From Collybiopsis luxurians FD-317 M1 (lineage: Eukaryota > Basidiomycota > Agaricomycetes > Agaricales > Omphalotaceae), in the NCBI GenBank assembly GCA_000827265.1, contig KN834769.1:3823-67822 (forward strand): a stretch of 64,000 nt of DNA. Direction: 5' to 3'. Made by a program: the position numbers and the translations under genes. Shown here in pieces: positions 1 to 12,500 of this stretch. The notes beneath the pieces are model-generated. The model searched no databases and was not told the origin of the DNA. It was given only the letters and a program-made list of their open reading frames with translations. How positions within the stretch are numbered: position 1 is the stretch's first letter; each line of letters starts with the position of its first letter.

Positions 1-40
1 CTACACCCACTGGGGCCTCTACAGGATCATGGCCTATATG

Positions 41-264
41 CATCAGGAAAAGTCCCTTAAGTCCAGGTTGCCCAGAGATACCCCCCAAATCCTGAATAGC
101 CTCAGAATCCCTCAGAATCCCTGGGGTGTCTGAGAACCCTGAGGGTGCCCTGGGGATGATTTCAAGTGACCTCAGGGCTCTCAGGGAGCCCAGGGACTCT
201 GAGACTGTCCAGGATTTGGGGGGTATCTCTGGGCAACCTGGACTTAGGGGACTTTTTCCTGATG
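41..264. repeat. Long inverted repeat (foldback) in the DIRS-like element
   Basis: The left arm starting CATCAGGA (41-48) is matched by TCCTGATG (257-264). Complementarity continues inward through the segments at 50-95 and 211-256 with very few mismatches, then more loosely towards the centre, where CTCAG/CTGAG-rich sequence can also pair. The structure could form a hairpin of nearly 100 bp per arm. It lies just upstream of the RNase H reading frame. It could be a foldback or MITE-type insertion, or a tail-to-tail duplication within the element. Confidence 0.75.
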
Positions 265-697
265 TGTTGATGCCTCCACTGATTGGGGCATTGGAATATT
301 TGCTTGCAGTAGATGGGCTGCTTTCAAACTCAAGCCCAGTTGGAAGATCCCTGGTAGAGGCATTTGTTGGCTGGAAACAGTTACTCTTGAGCTCCTTGTC
401 TATTATTTGGAGGCTTGGGGCTACAAGGAGATCCTCATCTGCATCTATTCAGATAACAAGGGTACTATTGGTGCCATTTGCAAGGCCTGCAGCCCTAATT
501 TTTATATCAATCTCTCTGTCCATCACACTTACGCTGTGCTGGCATCCCACTTCATTCAACCAGATATGAATTACATTGAATCTGCAGCTAACCCAGCTGA
601 CCCTATATTGCATAATATACTTGGGTCCCCAGTGGACAAGCTTCCCCTACTTTTCATGCTCCCTGAGGAGCTCTCAGATGCCATTCTCTATGTTTAG
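265..697 (+). pseudogene. RNase H domain fragment of DIRS-like polyprotein
   Basis: From about 314 one frame reads WAAFKLKPSW, then a Leu-rich helix, then the segment SDNKGTIGA and, towards the end, YIESAANPADPI, closing at a TAG at 695-697. SDN with a following Gly/Ala and the N-P-A-D motif are hallmarks of the RNase H domain between reverse transcriptase and recombinase in DIRS elements. No start codon belongs to this frame, and the upstream coding sequence runs into the inverted repeat. I read it as the 3' end of a broken polyprotein. Confidence 0.55.
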
Positions 698-759
698 GTA
701 ATCACCATTCTTTCTACCCTCTCTAATTCTAATTTATCCTCAGCTCAAATATCAATTCT

Positions 760-2336
760 GTGCCAGACAGTTCTGGTGCTAGTCACAATGAACTGCACAC
801 ATTGTCAGCTAAAACCTCTCTTGGCAGAAATGCTGTCTGTGACTCTATTCTCTCCCACATTAACATTCTGGTCTCTTTCAAGCAAATTCCCATTCCCATT
901 CCTGTTTCCCTACACACACCTTTCTACCACCAGATCCTTAACAGTATAAAGGTCCCAGGCCCATCTACACCCCCACACCCTGTTCCCTCTCCAACCCAAT
1001 CTTTTCCTGTTTCCCACCCTTGCCAGCCTGCTCAACTTCCAGCTTTACTGGCCCTCTGCAATCCCAAGGCCAACAACTCTATATGTCCCAATTCCCTACA
1101 TCCCTCTGTATGTGCACAAGACCATCTACATGCCTGGCTTACACCCTATACTATTTCCAAATGCAACGACTGTGCAAAAGAGTATCCCCCAGACATTATC
1201 AAACTCGGCAAAAAAGCCATGATCACAGCTCTCGCGGATAACACTCTTTCTAGTTATGCTGCCGGAGTTCTTCACTTTAATCAATTCTGTGACAACATGG
1301 GCATCTCTGAAGACAAGTGCATGCCTGCTGATGACCAGCTCATTATTGATTTTATTGGCCATTACATGGGTGAAGTTTCAGGATCCTGCATAAAGAACTG
1401 GCTTTCAGGTCTACGAGCATGGCATGATTACTGTGAAGCTCCCTGGCCTTCAGACTCTTGGTGTATATGGTTTGCTCAGGCTGGGGCTAGAATAGCTGGT
1501 GCTCACAACTGTAGACCAGTGCACAACCCTATTACTCTCTCCCATATTCTTGCTCTTTTCTTTGCTCTCGATTTCTCCATACCTTTTCACTGTGCCATTT
1601 GGGCCATGGCATGTACTGCATTTTGGGGCTGTCGCTGCCTTAGTAAGCTCAATGTCTACTCTCTATCCCACTCTCTTAATTCCCCCATACAGGTGAACTC
1701 ACTGTTCCTTCTTCCCAATGCTTTGACCCTAAATACCATGCCACCTGCGGCACCTGCACCACCCAGTCCTTCCATCCTGACAACTCAGCCAATGCCTTTT
1801 CTTTCCTCATTCCCTGGACTAAGACTACCAAGGACAAAGGTGCCACAGTTGTTGCAACTGCACAAAATGGTATTCTCGCCACATTTTGCCCTTTTCATGC
1901 ACTCTCCAAACATCTTGAAGCCAACACTGACATCCCAGACAACTTCTCTTTCTTTGGCTACATTGATGAGCACAGCAAACCTCAACACATGGTCAAATCC
2001 ACCTTCCTAGCCTTTTGTGACAAAATTTGGAAGGCAGCCAAGCTCGAACATGTGCACAGGCATAGTTTCCACATTGGCAGCACTGTAGAACTGCTTATTG
2101 CTGGCATTCCTCCTGAAGTTGTGGCCACTGTTGGGGGATGGACCTCTATAGCCTTTCTTATATACTGGCGATATTTCCAAGATATCATTCCCACTCATGT
2201 TTTCAAAGCATATTCTCCCAATCAACTTGATTGTCTCAAACAGACTCTTGATGATTTCTGCAAAGCTAATAAAATCCCTGACTCCCTCATTGACCACTGT
2301 ATCTGTGGCTACAATATCACTGAATTTGAACTCTAA
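760..2336 (+). CDS. DIRS-type tyrosine recombinase, one intron, catalytic Arg replaced
   Basis: The protein would cut and rejoin DNA during integration of the retroelement. It is read from the ATG at 760 to 1642 and from 1693 to the TAA at 2336. Removing the 50-nt GT-AG segment 1643-1692 joins the two open frames without a stop. An N-terminal SAM-like DNA-binding region (around TLSSYAAGV) precedes the catalytic domain. The first catalytic Arg is probably in FWGCRCL. The second box reads HRHSFHIG, where the family has H-x-x-R (HSFRIG), so the second Arg is His. A Trp in GGWTS and a candidate nucleophilic Tyr in YWRY follow. The Arg-to-His change (CGC to CAC, a CpG transition) predicts loss of catalysis, so this copy is probably inactive despite its open frame. 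Confidence 0.65.
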
Positions 2337-2529
2337 TTAGCTACATACAACCCTGTAACTATTATGTTCATTTCTTGTACAATGCAACTGTAATTTATCC
2401 TACATAATGGAAATGAGCTCAGCTCTGTTTGGGGTTTCCAGGCACCACCCTCTGCTGGCACCCTCGTCAGTGAGCTTCGCTCTGTCTGGGATGTCCAGGC
2501 ACCGGCATCCCTGGGTGGGCCTGCGCAGG

Positions 2530-2640
2530 GACAAACCCCAGCCAAAACCCCTCGAAACTACAATTTGGCATAGTCCTTCGCGGGACTCTGCCTTTCCTCT
2601 CTCCTCTTTCCCACTTCCACGAAGGAGCACTACCTTATTC
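2530..2640 (+). repeat. 110-bp direct repeat, copy 1
   Basis: This stretch, starting GACAAACCCCAGCC and running through a CT-rich block to the AAGGAGCACTACC segment, recurs at 2907-3015 with about ten differences. Both copies lie downstream of the recombinase gene and may belong to the terminal repeats of the DIRS-like element. A short hairpin (GTAAGCC ... GGCTTAC, about 2644-2668) follows copy 1. Confidence 0.8.
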
Positions 2641-2906
2641 TGTGGTAAGCCTAGCGAAGCCGGCTTACCGGAGGATAAGGCAAGGGCGGCGATGAGTCAC
2701 CCACGGTGCTGTTTAGGCGCTGATATCTCTCTGCCTTTCACGCTCATTGCCACCCCCAGCAGTTGCATCTCGAAAGAAAATTCCCACCTTCCCATCCCTC
2801 TATATCAAATGTCCAACTATCAACCGGGACGTTCTAGGCTCGTCCTAGCGTGGTAACACAATCCCAGTTTACTTTTAGTAGTCAGCAGCTGCCCACCCGC
2901 GCGGGG

Positions 2907-3015
2907 ACAAGCCCCAGCTAAAACCCCTCGAAACTAGGATTTGGCATAGTCCTTTGCAGGACTCTGCCTTTCCTCTCTCCTCTTTCCCACTTCCACGAAG
3001 GAGCGCTGCCTTATC
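2907..3015 (+). repeat. 110-bp direct repeat, copy 2
   Basis: Second copy of the 2530-2640 sequence, starting GACAAGCCCCAGCT and ending near GGAGCGCTGCC. A weak partial match (AGCTCTAGCTTAAAACTCC and the following GAAACTAGG) lies near 50102-50131. It may be a decayed third copy, but that is uncertain. Confidence 0.8.
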
Positions 3016-4039
3016 CGACAGCCGGAAGAATGTGATAAGTTCCAGTAATGCCTCCAGATCCAACGAGTTCAGCAGGCATTGAGGGTGTTCAGAGCGCTAC
3101 TGGGGGTACTACGCGACGCAGCGAGATAGTGTACCAAGGTAGACTTACATTCAGTATGGGCTTCTTTCTTCCGATCTACAAATACATACTGAGCTCCCAT
3201 AGGGGTTTCATTCAACTCAGTACAAACAATTTCATTGGTAGAAAAAAAAATGAATCTCATGATAGTCTATTCTAGCCTATACACACACAATGGAGTATTC
3301 AGTGTAGTAAAGAAAGATCTGCTACCTTTCTGTAAAGCAATGTTTCGATGCAAAAGATACCTATTAAGGACCACTCCGTTGGTCAGCACCTTGCTTGTAA
3401 TGTTCGTGTAGATTTAATGTGAACTATGAGACATATTCTGAAAAGTGTATACTCATGTAAACTCTAGGCTCAGTCTCGCTCGGGGCGTCGCTGCGCTCCA
3501 CCCACTCACTCTCTTCGCATGGGTCTACTCCATCGTTGCAAACATTTCCCAGCGTGTTGTGTAACAGACAGGCCGCGCAACTTAGTGAGTGGGAAAACTG
3601 TGTACGTAAGCAATATATATCCCATCAGAGCAAACTTATGTTTCGAAGCAGAATAGACCTTGCAAGCAAGGTGACAAGTTCCTGTTCTCAACATGACTGT
3701 TCTGAACATCAACCTGTTCTGTATTTAGGAGCCTAATATTTTTACACTATTATGGGCATATGGACATACAAAAATACCAGTACAAGTTTGGTTCAAGTAG
3801 CATAGTTGGTGGCCTTTCTTCGTCATCTAACAGAATTACCAATCGTCCCTGTTATAACTCCATGCTTCCACAAACTTCCGTTGCCCTTGAAACTCGCCCA
3901 CGGAGCTGCTTGTCACGAAATTCGAACGATTGCTGTAATAAGCAGGAAACTGAGCGATCGCCCAAATACTAGCAATCTCATAACCGCTAGCAATCGATCA
4001 AAATATTTAGCATTGACGAAAGAGAAAAAGTCTAAAGGC
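3016..4039. other. Intergenic, no recognisable gene
   Basis: About 1 kb between the repeat-bearing end of the retroelement and the monooxygenase 3' end. Only short unrelated frames are present. I see no repeats, RNA gene or conserved protein here. Confidence 0.5.
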
Positions 4040-6253
4040 TCACTTTTCTGCGGGAGCGATAAGCTGTAAATGATTTCAGACGCCGAACCCAAGCTTTACA
4101 TCCATTAAAGGGCCAACTACCCACCTGATGACCACCATATTCAACCGCCTCCTGATTAAGCCAGCCAACTAGATATCGAATCCTAGCTATTGGGAAGATA
4201 AACAATAGATCGGGCGCTCATAATTATTGCTGCCACTCACCAGTCTCCCCTTCATTTCCCAAAAGTAAAAATTCCTTTCCATACCGACCTCCCGCTTCTT
4301 TCACTCTGTCCCAATGCAACGCCCACATGTTCTTCGTTGACGGTATTTTCGCCTTACCCTCCCAGACTTTGGCAAGGGCAGAAGAGGTATATTCGGAGAA
4401 TGAAAAGGTGTCGATACCGGTATTGACTGTGGCGGTCCAGTGTGAATGAGAATTACACGCATACATAGACGTGCTCACCGTTTATGAACCCGATCGTTGG
4501 TTCCTCAATATAGAATATATCTAGATGTAAGCTTCGGATATGCGATCCGTCCGTAACAAGAGGCTGAGGCTTCCCACTTTCGATTGGGATCGTCTCGTTG
4601 GGATGAAGGGAAGCATTGTGGTATTGCGGGAGGAAAGGGAATGCGTATCGGTATCCTGCATCAGATTAGTAAATGGTGCAGACGAAAGCCCTTGAGATGG
4701 AAACTTACCAGTAGCAAATATAATCCGATCAAAACCGTGTAGTATCTTCCATCCAATTTAACTTTAAGATAACATCTTCAGACAAATTTGAACTCACTGT
4801 GCCATCCACTAGCTCAATGACTCCAGGCCGAATGCCCTCATCAACATCAGGCAATGGGTGAAAAGTCTTGATCTCCGAAATGATAGATACATTCTGTGGC
4901 ACCCTAGAGAGGTATCGCTTTCTTCCCTCGCTCAGGACGGAACCTACACAGATCATTGTCAAGCAGCGATACCACCGGAAGGAGGAGATTACTACCTCCT
5001 GATATTCTAACACTTAAATAAACCTTCGATGCCGTTGCACTGATTTCTTGAGCGATCTCCGTCCCACTTACTGAACCACCGATGACCAACACGGTCTGAT
5101 TAGTGAATTCCTCAGGGTATCTATACTGGCGAGAGTGTGTAAGAAGCTTTGGATAAAGGTTCGCCCACTCTTCGAGGCCTGAAATTCGGGGAATATTAGG
5201 CGCGCCGTAACGTCCCGAGGCTACTACGACGGCATCAAAGTCCTGTTCAAATAATTTGGTGAGATAGCAATCGCAAACATGCGCAGGAGAATCACATACC
5301 TCGGTCCACCATCGTATTTTGCAGGAATCACTTCCAGTCTGGATAACTTGTCGTAGTGTGAGGGTCCATCCAGCTTCTTCTCCATCTACATTATATCTTT
5401 TGTCGACGTGCTCTACGCGGGTGTTGTAGGATGCATCGGAGTTTCCGTCATTGCTGTTAACTCCCAAAAAAGAAGCGAATGAGCGAACGTAGCGCTGCAC
5501 ATGTTTCCAAGTCAATGCTGGATGAAGAATTCAGGAGGCCGGATGGCCACAAAATAGGAGTGTGAGCGCACTGATTGGGGCGTTATCCGGCCATGGATAC
5601 TCTCTAAACTACACACAGGCTAGATAAGGGAATGGAACGGAGAGAATAAAAACAAAGCACCTGTTGCGCTTGCTGCAATGAAATCGAGGATTAAGCAAAG
5701 CTCCTTTCGAGTCATACCATCACGAACCTTGGGGTTTGTCGTATTTAGTGTGTTCCAGATAGGCTTTGGTGCTCTATGGTCTCTCTTAATTTCCCTCACT
5801 ACCTTGGGTTCTATCCCATCAAGTCTCTCTTCATATGGCCAAGATGCATTGTCTGGTGGAAGGTGCGGCTGGAAATCCGCTACAGCTGGATCCAAGTTTG
5901 GTACAGGCGCATCGAGTGGAATGTCATCTGTATAATGCCAATTTCCACCAGGCACTGAATCTCTCTCGAATAAGCGCACGTGGAATCCTAGACGGGTAAA
6001 CTCCCGGTACGATACAAGACCACTTGAACAAATCAGGAATATGAGGAAGGCGAATGAGCAAGTGGAGTAGGTATGCGTACCCCGCGCCTGCACCTACGAT
6101 AGCCACTTTTCGTATTGGCCATTTGAACTGGTATGAAGATGATTCGCCCTCATTCTCCGCAGCGCCGGTGGGAAACTCATAACGGAAAGGTTGCTGGATA
6201 GCGCTGGTATGACTGAGCAGTAGGGACAAGACGAAGAGTATTTTCAGTGCCAT
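4040..6253 (-). CDS. Secreted flavin-containing monooxygenase (FAD/NADPH-binding)
   Basis: Predicted FAD- and NADPH-dependent monooxygenase of the fungal FMO-like family, entering the secretory pathway; the substrate is unknown. The ATG at 6253 begins a signal peptide (MALKILFVLSLLLSHTSA). The FAD Rossmann motif VAIVGAGAGG appears after removing a 58-nt intron (6080-6023). Later come HSRQY (FMO signature region), VLVIGGSVSG (NADPH Rossmann, GxSxSG), and RIIFATGYRY (the FATGY motif). About eight or more short introns are needed. The segment between NTTNPK and YPWPDNAP has two plausible splicings. At the 3' end, one open frame stops near 4224, but splicing the GTGAGT donor there to an AG near 4183 adds the family-typical segment RYLVGWLNQEAVEYGG. 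A further intron leads to the TGA at 4040-4042. The roughly 530 bp upstream is its likely promoter. Confidence 0.85.
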
Positions 6254-6785
6254 TGGTAATGAAGCCGGAAATCGTCCAGTTCAGTTCAAGCGCGACTTAT
6301 AAAGCGACGGAGCTGTAACGCTCTGATGGATGATGAACCACTTCACTTGAGCCATATGACGGAATCAACTGCTAAGATGGCGAAAGGAGAATAAGAGGGC
6401 CTCGACATAGCACTGCTTTCAGATTGATAAAGAGAAGCAACTAGTCAGCTCAATGCATCACCATTCAATGCTCTCTCTCAGGCTCGGAACCCAGAGCTGA
6501 CCATGTAAGAGCACTTGCGATACTCGAACCATACGCAAGAAATAGCTAATGTGATGAACCGGGAAGAATACCTAAAACGAAATTTCTCGCCCTCTGTTGC
6601 AGCAAGCGGGGTAGCTCAAGAGCAGCAGCCTTAAAAAGGGACTCGAGAACAGGTAGGAAGAAGCGACAAAGAATTTGAAGAATGGAAGGCAATTTGGCGC
6701 TGCGGTGCCGCTTAACGCCGTCCTTACGTGAGCGGTGACAATCCTTCCTACAGCAGTTCTTAATACAAGACTATCTTACACTACA
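6254..6785. promoter_or_regulatory. Probable promoter region of the monooxygenase
   Basis: This gap lies between the 5' end of the minus-strand monooxygenase and the 3' end of the CWF19L1-like gene. It holds no supported gene. It must contain the monooxygenase promoter and the terminator of the neighbour; no specific motif stands out. Confidence 0.4.
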
Positions 6786-9531
6786 CTATGAAGGTGTAAA
6801 CGGCGTAAAAGCCGTTTTGAAAGCTTGAGCATCAGCTTTGTCCTCCTCCTCCGATAACATACAAGCTTTCCAGTCCAAACGATCCGGTATACCCAAAATA
6901 TCGACCAGAACCTGCCTACGGAACCAAACGGCAAAAGAACAAAGCAGGAAGAAGTGATCAATCAATCATTCAACCAACCCAAGAACCTTAGCGCATATTC
7001 CACTCACCTCCCAAATTGGATACTGAACGGTACCTGCGGTTTCATCACATGCACCATCTTCCTTCCGTCCGGTAGATCGACTCTAAAGTACCCACTCCGA
7101 CCTCCAGCACACGAAGCCAGTGCTTCTTGGGCATCATCCCCAACGTCAAAATCCACGCCCTGCGATCGACCTTGAGATATGAAGGCTTCTTCTACTTCTT
7201 GCGACTTGATCCGTGAAGGGATCGGTACACCCTGAACATGCGCATGTCCTCCTTTGGCAGATACTCGAGAAACTTCGAAAAAGACGGGAGTGCAGCTGTA
7301 TTTGGCGTAGAATTGGCGAAGAGATGATTTGAATCTAGTCAAGCAATGTCATCAACGCTGGCCGTCTGAAAGATACTGCACGTACTTTTCCGTCTCGTCA
7401 ATAATCGGAGGGGCAAGGTCGGATGGTATAGTGTTGAACGTGGGATAGTGCGTTATGGGCACAATCAAGACGTGCCCACCTCCTGGTACGTCTACATCGA
7501 CCCCATCGCTACTGCCGGCAGACTGTGTCGGGATGATTTGTCCCTTGGGTAGGGTAACATAGCACTCTTCGCCAATAGAAACGATGAGATGTTTACTGCA
7601 AGCGCCCACGTTAGTCTGACCGAAGCACAGGTAGAAAAATCTGTGAAAACCACGCACGCAAGATTAGGATTCGATAGACAAAACCAGCACTCGTCGGCTA
7701 GAAAAGGGAAAAGGTCAACGATGCTTAAGACTAGTACCATAAACATAAGTACGTACGTCCTATCTCTTTCGGAGGGGCGCGTTTACCACCCTTTCGCTCA
7801 CTGCCACCACCCCCGGGATGCCGTTGATTTGCCACAGGACAATCGTCAAGATAATGCGCCTCGCTACCACACGCACGGCATACATAACCTTCCTTGGGTT
7901 TTCGGCCTCCAGTGTCACCGACAGCATGTCTCGTTGGGCAATCTCGTAATAGATGTCCCGGCTGAGATAAGAATCAGCTAACTGTAAGATAAATCCCGAA
8001 CAGAGACGAACCGTATTGCAAAGTCGACAAACATATCCCTCGGGAGGTTTTTGCCTCTCTGGACAGTCGTTGATAAAATGCTTAAGGCGCGCGGTGTCAG
8101 ATTAGTAGTCAGGCTAAATCAAAATAACGTACTTCCGTTGAATCGCATCGACGACATTTGTACCCTGGCGGAGGCTTTCCTGGGGGACCGCTATTGTCTG
8201 CAAATATGCTAAGTGAAAGTCGACGTTTGGTGCAAGAGTAGAAATCACTAACCTGTCCTGGGCCTTTTCACTGGCTGCCGCACATCGCCAAAGATATAAT
8301 TTTCCCCTTCCGACGATTCCTGCAACACCCGTTTCCGAGCCGTCGAGTCCGTGAACGGATTTTTGCTGGCGTTCGCTGGTGGTGGCGTTGGAGCTCCGGG
8401 GGAATTAGGTGCCATAGAAAAGGCGTAAAACCACTAACGGCACCCGTCCTTCATCAAGATACTCAGGATTGAAAACAAGTCACTCACCCTCTGCTTCTTG
8501 CCCGACGTAGGGGCCGGGCCCCCAAATGTGCCCAGACTGATGAACCTCGAAGCTCGCCCACTTTCACCTTCCCACACAAATGGCTCTCTCTCCCAAAAGG
8601 CCGGTGGTTGGCCTCCGCTAGCTGCAAAGTGGTACCGGGGTTTCAGGCGCTTGCAAATGTCGTCCAAGGGTAGCACACCAATAGACTTGAGCTCCGGGAA
8701 CGGTAAAGGGGCGGAAGAAAGGTTTGTGATGGAGGCAGGCCATACGTTGCTGATGAATATGTCGACAAGCTGGGATGAGGAAGAGGAGGATTGGATGGCA
8801 GCTAGAGACTTGTAGTCTTGCTTCGAAGAGGATGTTGTAAGAGAGTTGGTCAGTAGCCGTTCAACAGACTGAGCTGCGAAGAAAGGTGACGCGAAACCCT
8901 GTAGGATATGAATTGAGAACATGGAAAAACTACATAGAACATTGGCACATACTGGCGCTGATTCCGCGTTCGAATAGATATTTTGTTCATACATTCCCGC
9001 CAGACACGCTATTCGAAGTCCGTTCGCTGTCGTTATGAGCCCAGATTTGCCTAAAGCATTGCGTCAGCGCGAAACGAATCGCACTTGGTAAATATTATAA
9101 ATGAACGGACTCATCAGAAAGACATTTTTGCAAAGTTCTCCTCCAGTTTTGGCAAATTTTTGAATCACAGGATCTGGAAGAGGATTCTCGCCCTGCATAA
9201 TGTAACATTCGATGGGAACTGAGACACAGAATTCAACTTTAAGTAACCACTAGACTATCAAATGCATTCAGACATACCTTCCAATTTCCCATCCAGAAGC
9301 AACGACATCTCATCCTCTGCGTCTTCTTTCGCATCATTTAGCGGCCCAAAAAAGTCTCCAGCACAGAGAGCAAAGTCGAATTTTCCATGTTTGGCGTCAA
9401 TAGTTTTGATTTTTGTGAAAAGGTCACGTATGGAGCCACAAGCTGAGCCAACTGCCAGGCTAGAATGAGACTTTGAGATAATGGAAAATAAGCAATGAGA
9501 GACCTTCTTACACCTTAACAGAAGCAGCCAT
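6786..9531 (-). CDS. CWF19-like protein 1 / Drn1 homologue with three zinc knuckles
   Basis: Homologue of CWF19L1/Drn1, a nuclear protein linked to spliceosome disassembly and lariat-RNA debranching. The ATG at 9531 starts MAASVK. After an intron comes the metallophosphoesterase-like N-terminal part (LAVGSACGSIRDLF, FDFALCAGDFFG). The middle contains NPFTDSTARKRV followed by three CCHC zinc knuckles on successive small exons: CRRCDSTEHFINDC, CRLCNTPGHLLRDC and CRACGSEAHYLDDC. The CwfJ C-terminal domain 1 follows (DECWFCLSNPNL, HVLIVPITHYP), with the HIT-like arrangement expected, and then domain 2 (GGHAHVQGVPIP, FSIQFGR, IPDRLDWKAC). The stop is the TAG at 6786-6788. About ten short introns are required. 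Family membership is clear from both halves of the protein. The knuckles suggest direct RNA binding, which is inferred. Confidence 0.9.
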
Positions 9532-12500
9532 GGCGAGTTGAACCTAAAACGATGATGGAAGTAGGCAGTAAGCAGTCGCGAGTCACGGGAACAGCTTCAA
9601 CGCGTCGCGTCGCAAACAATTCGACCCCTAAATATGCCTGTATGTACGATTCTAATCCAGTATCACGCCAATTTCGAAGCCTGGTAGCCCCGGCCGACAG
9701 ATTTTCTGGCGTGAATCAATCTTTCTGCTGCGCTAAGATGCAAAACAATAATAATACTGGTACTCGACTATAGCGGCCGCTTACTGCTAGAAGTAGATAC
9801 CGATTAATGTATAAATTTATAGCGAACAGGAGGTTTACCAGGAGTCAGCTTCAATGAAAGGCGTTCAGATTAAAATATTATTGAAGGAGTCGTAAATATC
9901 AAAACAACGACCAAAAGCTGAGCGTTTCACCTGTTCTAGTGATTGACGAAAACCAGTCAGCATTTGGCACCAGTATATTATTGGCAGCAGATCAAACTTA
10001 CCATAGCGAACAAACTGAACAAAGCCCCTGTTTCGTTCGAGCTCTGCAAATCAGCTGGGAACTCAATAATACTCAATACTGAGGCCTGAGGAGGAGAAGA
10101 GTCACGACCAGGCGCTGATAGCTTATAGAATCGGTTTCATTCGACTGTCCGACCGAGGATTAATCAGGAGAAACGTACTAGATTACAGATAGTCGTGAAT
10201 ACTTGCATGTAAGTGACCGCAGCTGTGCTGGACTGATTACCGAATGATCTAGACGACCGACGCTCAGCTTCCAAAGATAAGGAGAATTAGATTGTCAATG
10301 CCCGCCCGACGCCTTCACCTTTTAAGTATGCAATACTACCATCTTCGACAAATTTCAAGACGAAGCTCACGTCGGTGTAAAGCGCATTGTTGACCGACGA
10401 AATTATACCGAATTCTCCACCGAGATTGGGGAGAACATTAGCGATAACCTCTCCAGTTTTCGGGTCGATGCAATTTCCTCTGCAGGAGAGACAATCAAGA
10501 CTTTGTCGGCTTGCGACAACACCTACTCAAGGAAGTCAATAAACTCGCATTCTCCAAATGGATCGCCAAAACATGCTCATTGGCGTTGGCAACCAGATCG
10601 ATTTTAGCACCGAAGAGACGGTAGAATGCAGGTAGGGTCTCAATCTCCTGATAGAGAGGATGTTGATACGAGACGGCAAGGATAGAGACTTCGTGTGTCA
10701 TTGAAGAAAGGGCGGGGAAGAAAGAGAAAATGCGGTCAATTGAGAGAAACATAGTAAAGGAATGAAGGAAAACGGAAAGAGTGCTAGCGTCCTGAGGGTA
10801 ACTTTGAGTCAAACTTCACTTTGGAAACTACGGTGTATTATATTACAGCGAATATATGCGGCGCTACTAGTAACTCGAGGTCCCGTAAGTGGCAACCTGT
10901 AGGCTTTACAAAGCTAAAGGTTGGAGACTAGACTCGGAGAGCATACTTCCAGGATCTCAGTAAAGTATGTGCTAGTCTGGTTTGATCTCCATTCCTTTCA
11001 TACTTTCATTTTGAGTTTCCTCGCGAAAAATGTCTGTATTCTCACCGCATCTGTGCGACGAGACTTCCATATTTGATTGCGTGAGAGTGGCTTCCAGTTC
11101 GTGTTCTAGTCATGTAGACCGAAAGTGGCATAATGTCGAGATATGCTGTAACTCGCTAAATTACCTGTCGGGGAAACCATTCGATAGACTGTGCCTTAGT
11201 GTTTGGAAATGGACGGTAACTATTGCTGATTTCCCAACATTTTGTAGGGGGTTGTCGCGTCCCGCGTACGCACAGCAAAAAACGGGAACAAAGCCTGAAA
11301 ACTCACCCCATGTCGGTAGCAGTCGGGACTAAGGGAAATTTGGAAAATCATCCACCTCGATAGCCTTGTCTCGAAGAGGGTATCGAAGCTGCGCAGCGTA
11401 TGTAGACAACTATGCCGGTGTAGTAGGGGCGTCCGAGCAGGGAAAGGCGATACTTTCCCAAATTTAATCCTTCATCTTACTATGTGTAGGTTTGATGTTT
11501 CGCAATCTCGTACACACTAGTAGGCCGGTAGCTGATAAGATAGTTGAGAGGCATACTGACCACATTAAGCCTCTTGCAAGGATGCTACACAGTGCTACGG
11601 CTGTGTAGAACCATCGCTTTACGAGCTTCTCTTAAATATGTAGCTGTCGTTTCGTGCTCTCGCTTAGACAGGTACATTTCCGATATTGGATAAGTATAGC
11701 AGTTCGATATACGAGTCCCGAAGTCTGACAAGAAACACAGCCACGATATGTATAAAGGTCTCGTCAATCTAAATGAGGGGAGTGAGCCTTGAAGCTATCC
11801 TTAGCATCCGAGCGAGCATATTACTCCGAATCTACTCTCAATTGCTCTGGGTCCTACTAATATCCGTTGAGCCAGATAAAACTCTGGGGAAAATTGATTG
11901 AATGCCTCAGCCTCTATCCGGGGAGTAAGTTGTCGATATACTGAATCATCGATGAATAGACAACTGTTGGTATTACTGGTAACATTCCGCCTTAAACTCG
12001 AGTTAGAAGCAACATCTGTTAATCTCTACGTTCCCTTTTGGGTAAATCGTCAAATCTCAGGAAGGACCTCCTCGAGCTTTCCATCAATCGACTACTTTAT
12101 CCTCAAACCTTGGGGCTGTGGCGCCTCAGGCTTCCCGCCACTAGCCCTCATGACATCGTATACGAATGCTGAACTGCGGTGGGGGTTGGAATGTCAGATG
12201 AAAAGAAAGGCTAAAGAAGAGCTGCCGGGGCCCTGGGGACTGAGACTAGGAATCATACTGAGGGCGGTGCAGATTCCAAAAGGCCCTTCATATGCATACA
12301 CAGATCATGATCTTCAGACCAAATCTCTAGTCAAATACCCAGAAAAGAAAATGAAAAATCATAGATACAGTGATATTAATATTTAATATACATATTTATT
12401 GATTACCACAAGAGTAGACAGACCTTTCTCTCCGAGATCGAGTGTAAATGTAATCCTGACCTTGGTCGACTCTTCAAATGCTCAACATTCACGTTATTAT

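Larger units (their letters stand above)
1..3015 (+). mobile_element. DIRS-like (tyrosine recombinase) retroelement remnant
   Basis: The segment holds an RNase H-like fragment followed by a tyrosine recombinase gene on the same strand, then a non-coding end with two copies of a 110-bp sequence. The order RNase H then tyrosine recombinase is that of DIRS-type retrotransposons, which integrate with a recombinase instead of a DDE integrase. The reverse transcriptase would lie upstream and is either outside the window or lost. The 110-bp repeats may be part of the split or inverted termini typical of this order; that is inference. The right border is only estimated from the last repeat copy. Confidence 0.6.

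Noticed and set aside
1643..1692. Frameshift in the recombinase gene
   Set aside because: The segment has a GTAAGC donor, CT-rich tract and ACAG acceptor, and its removal restores the frame exactly, so an intron is the better explanation.
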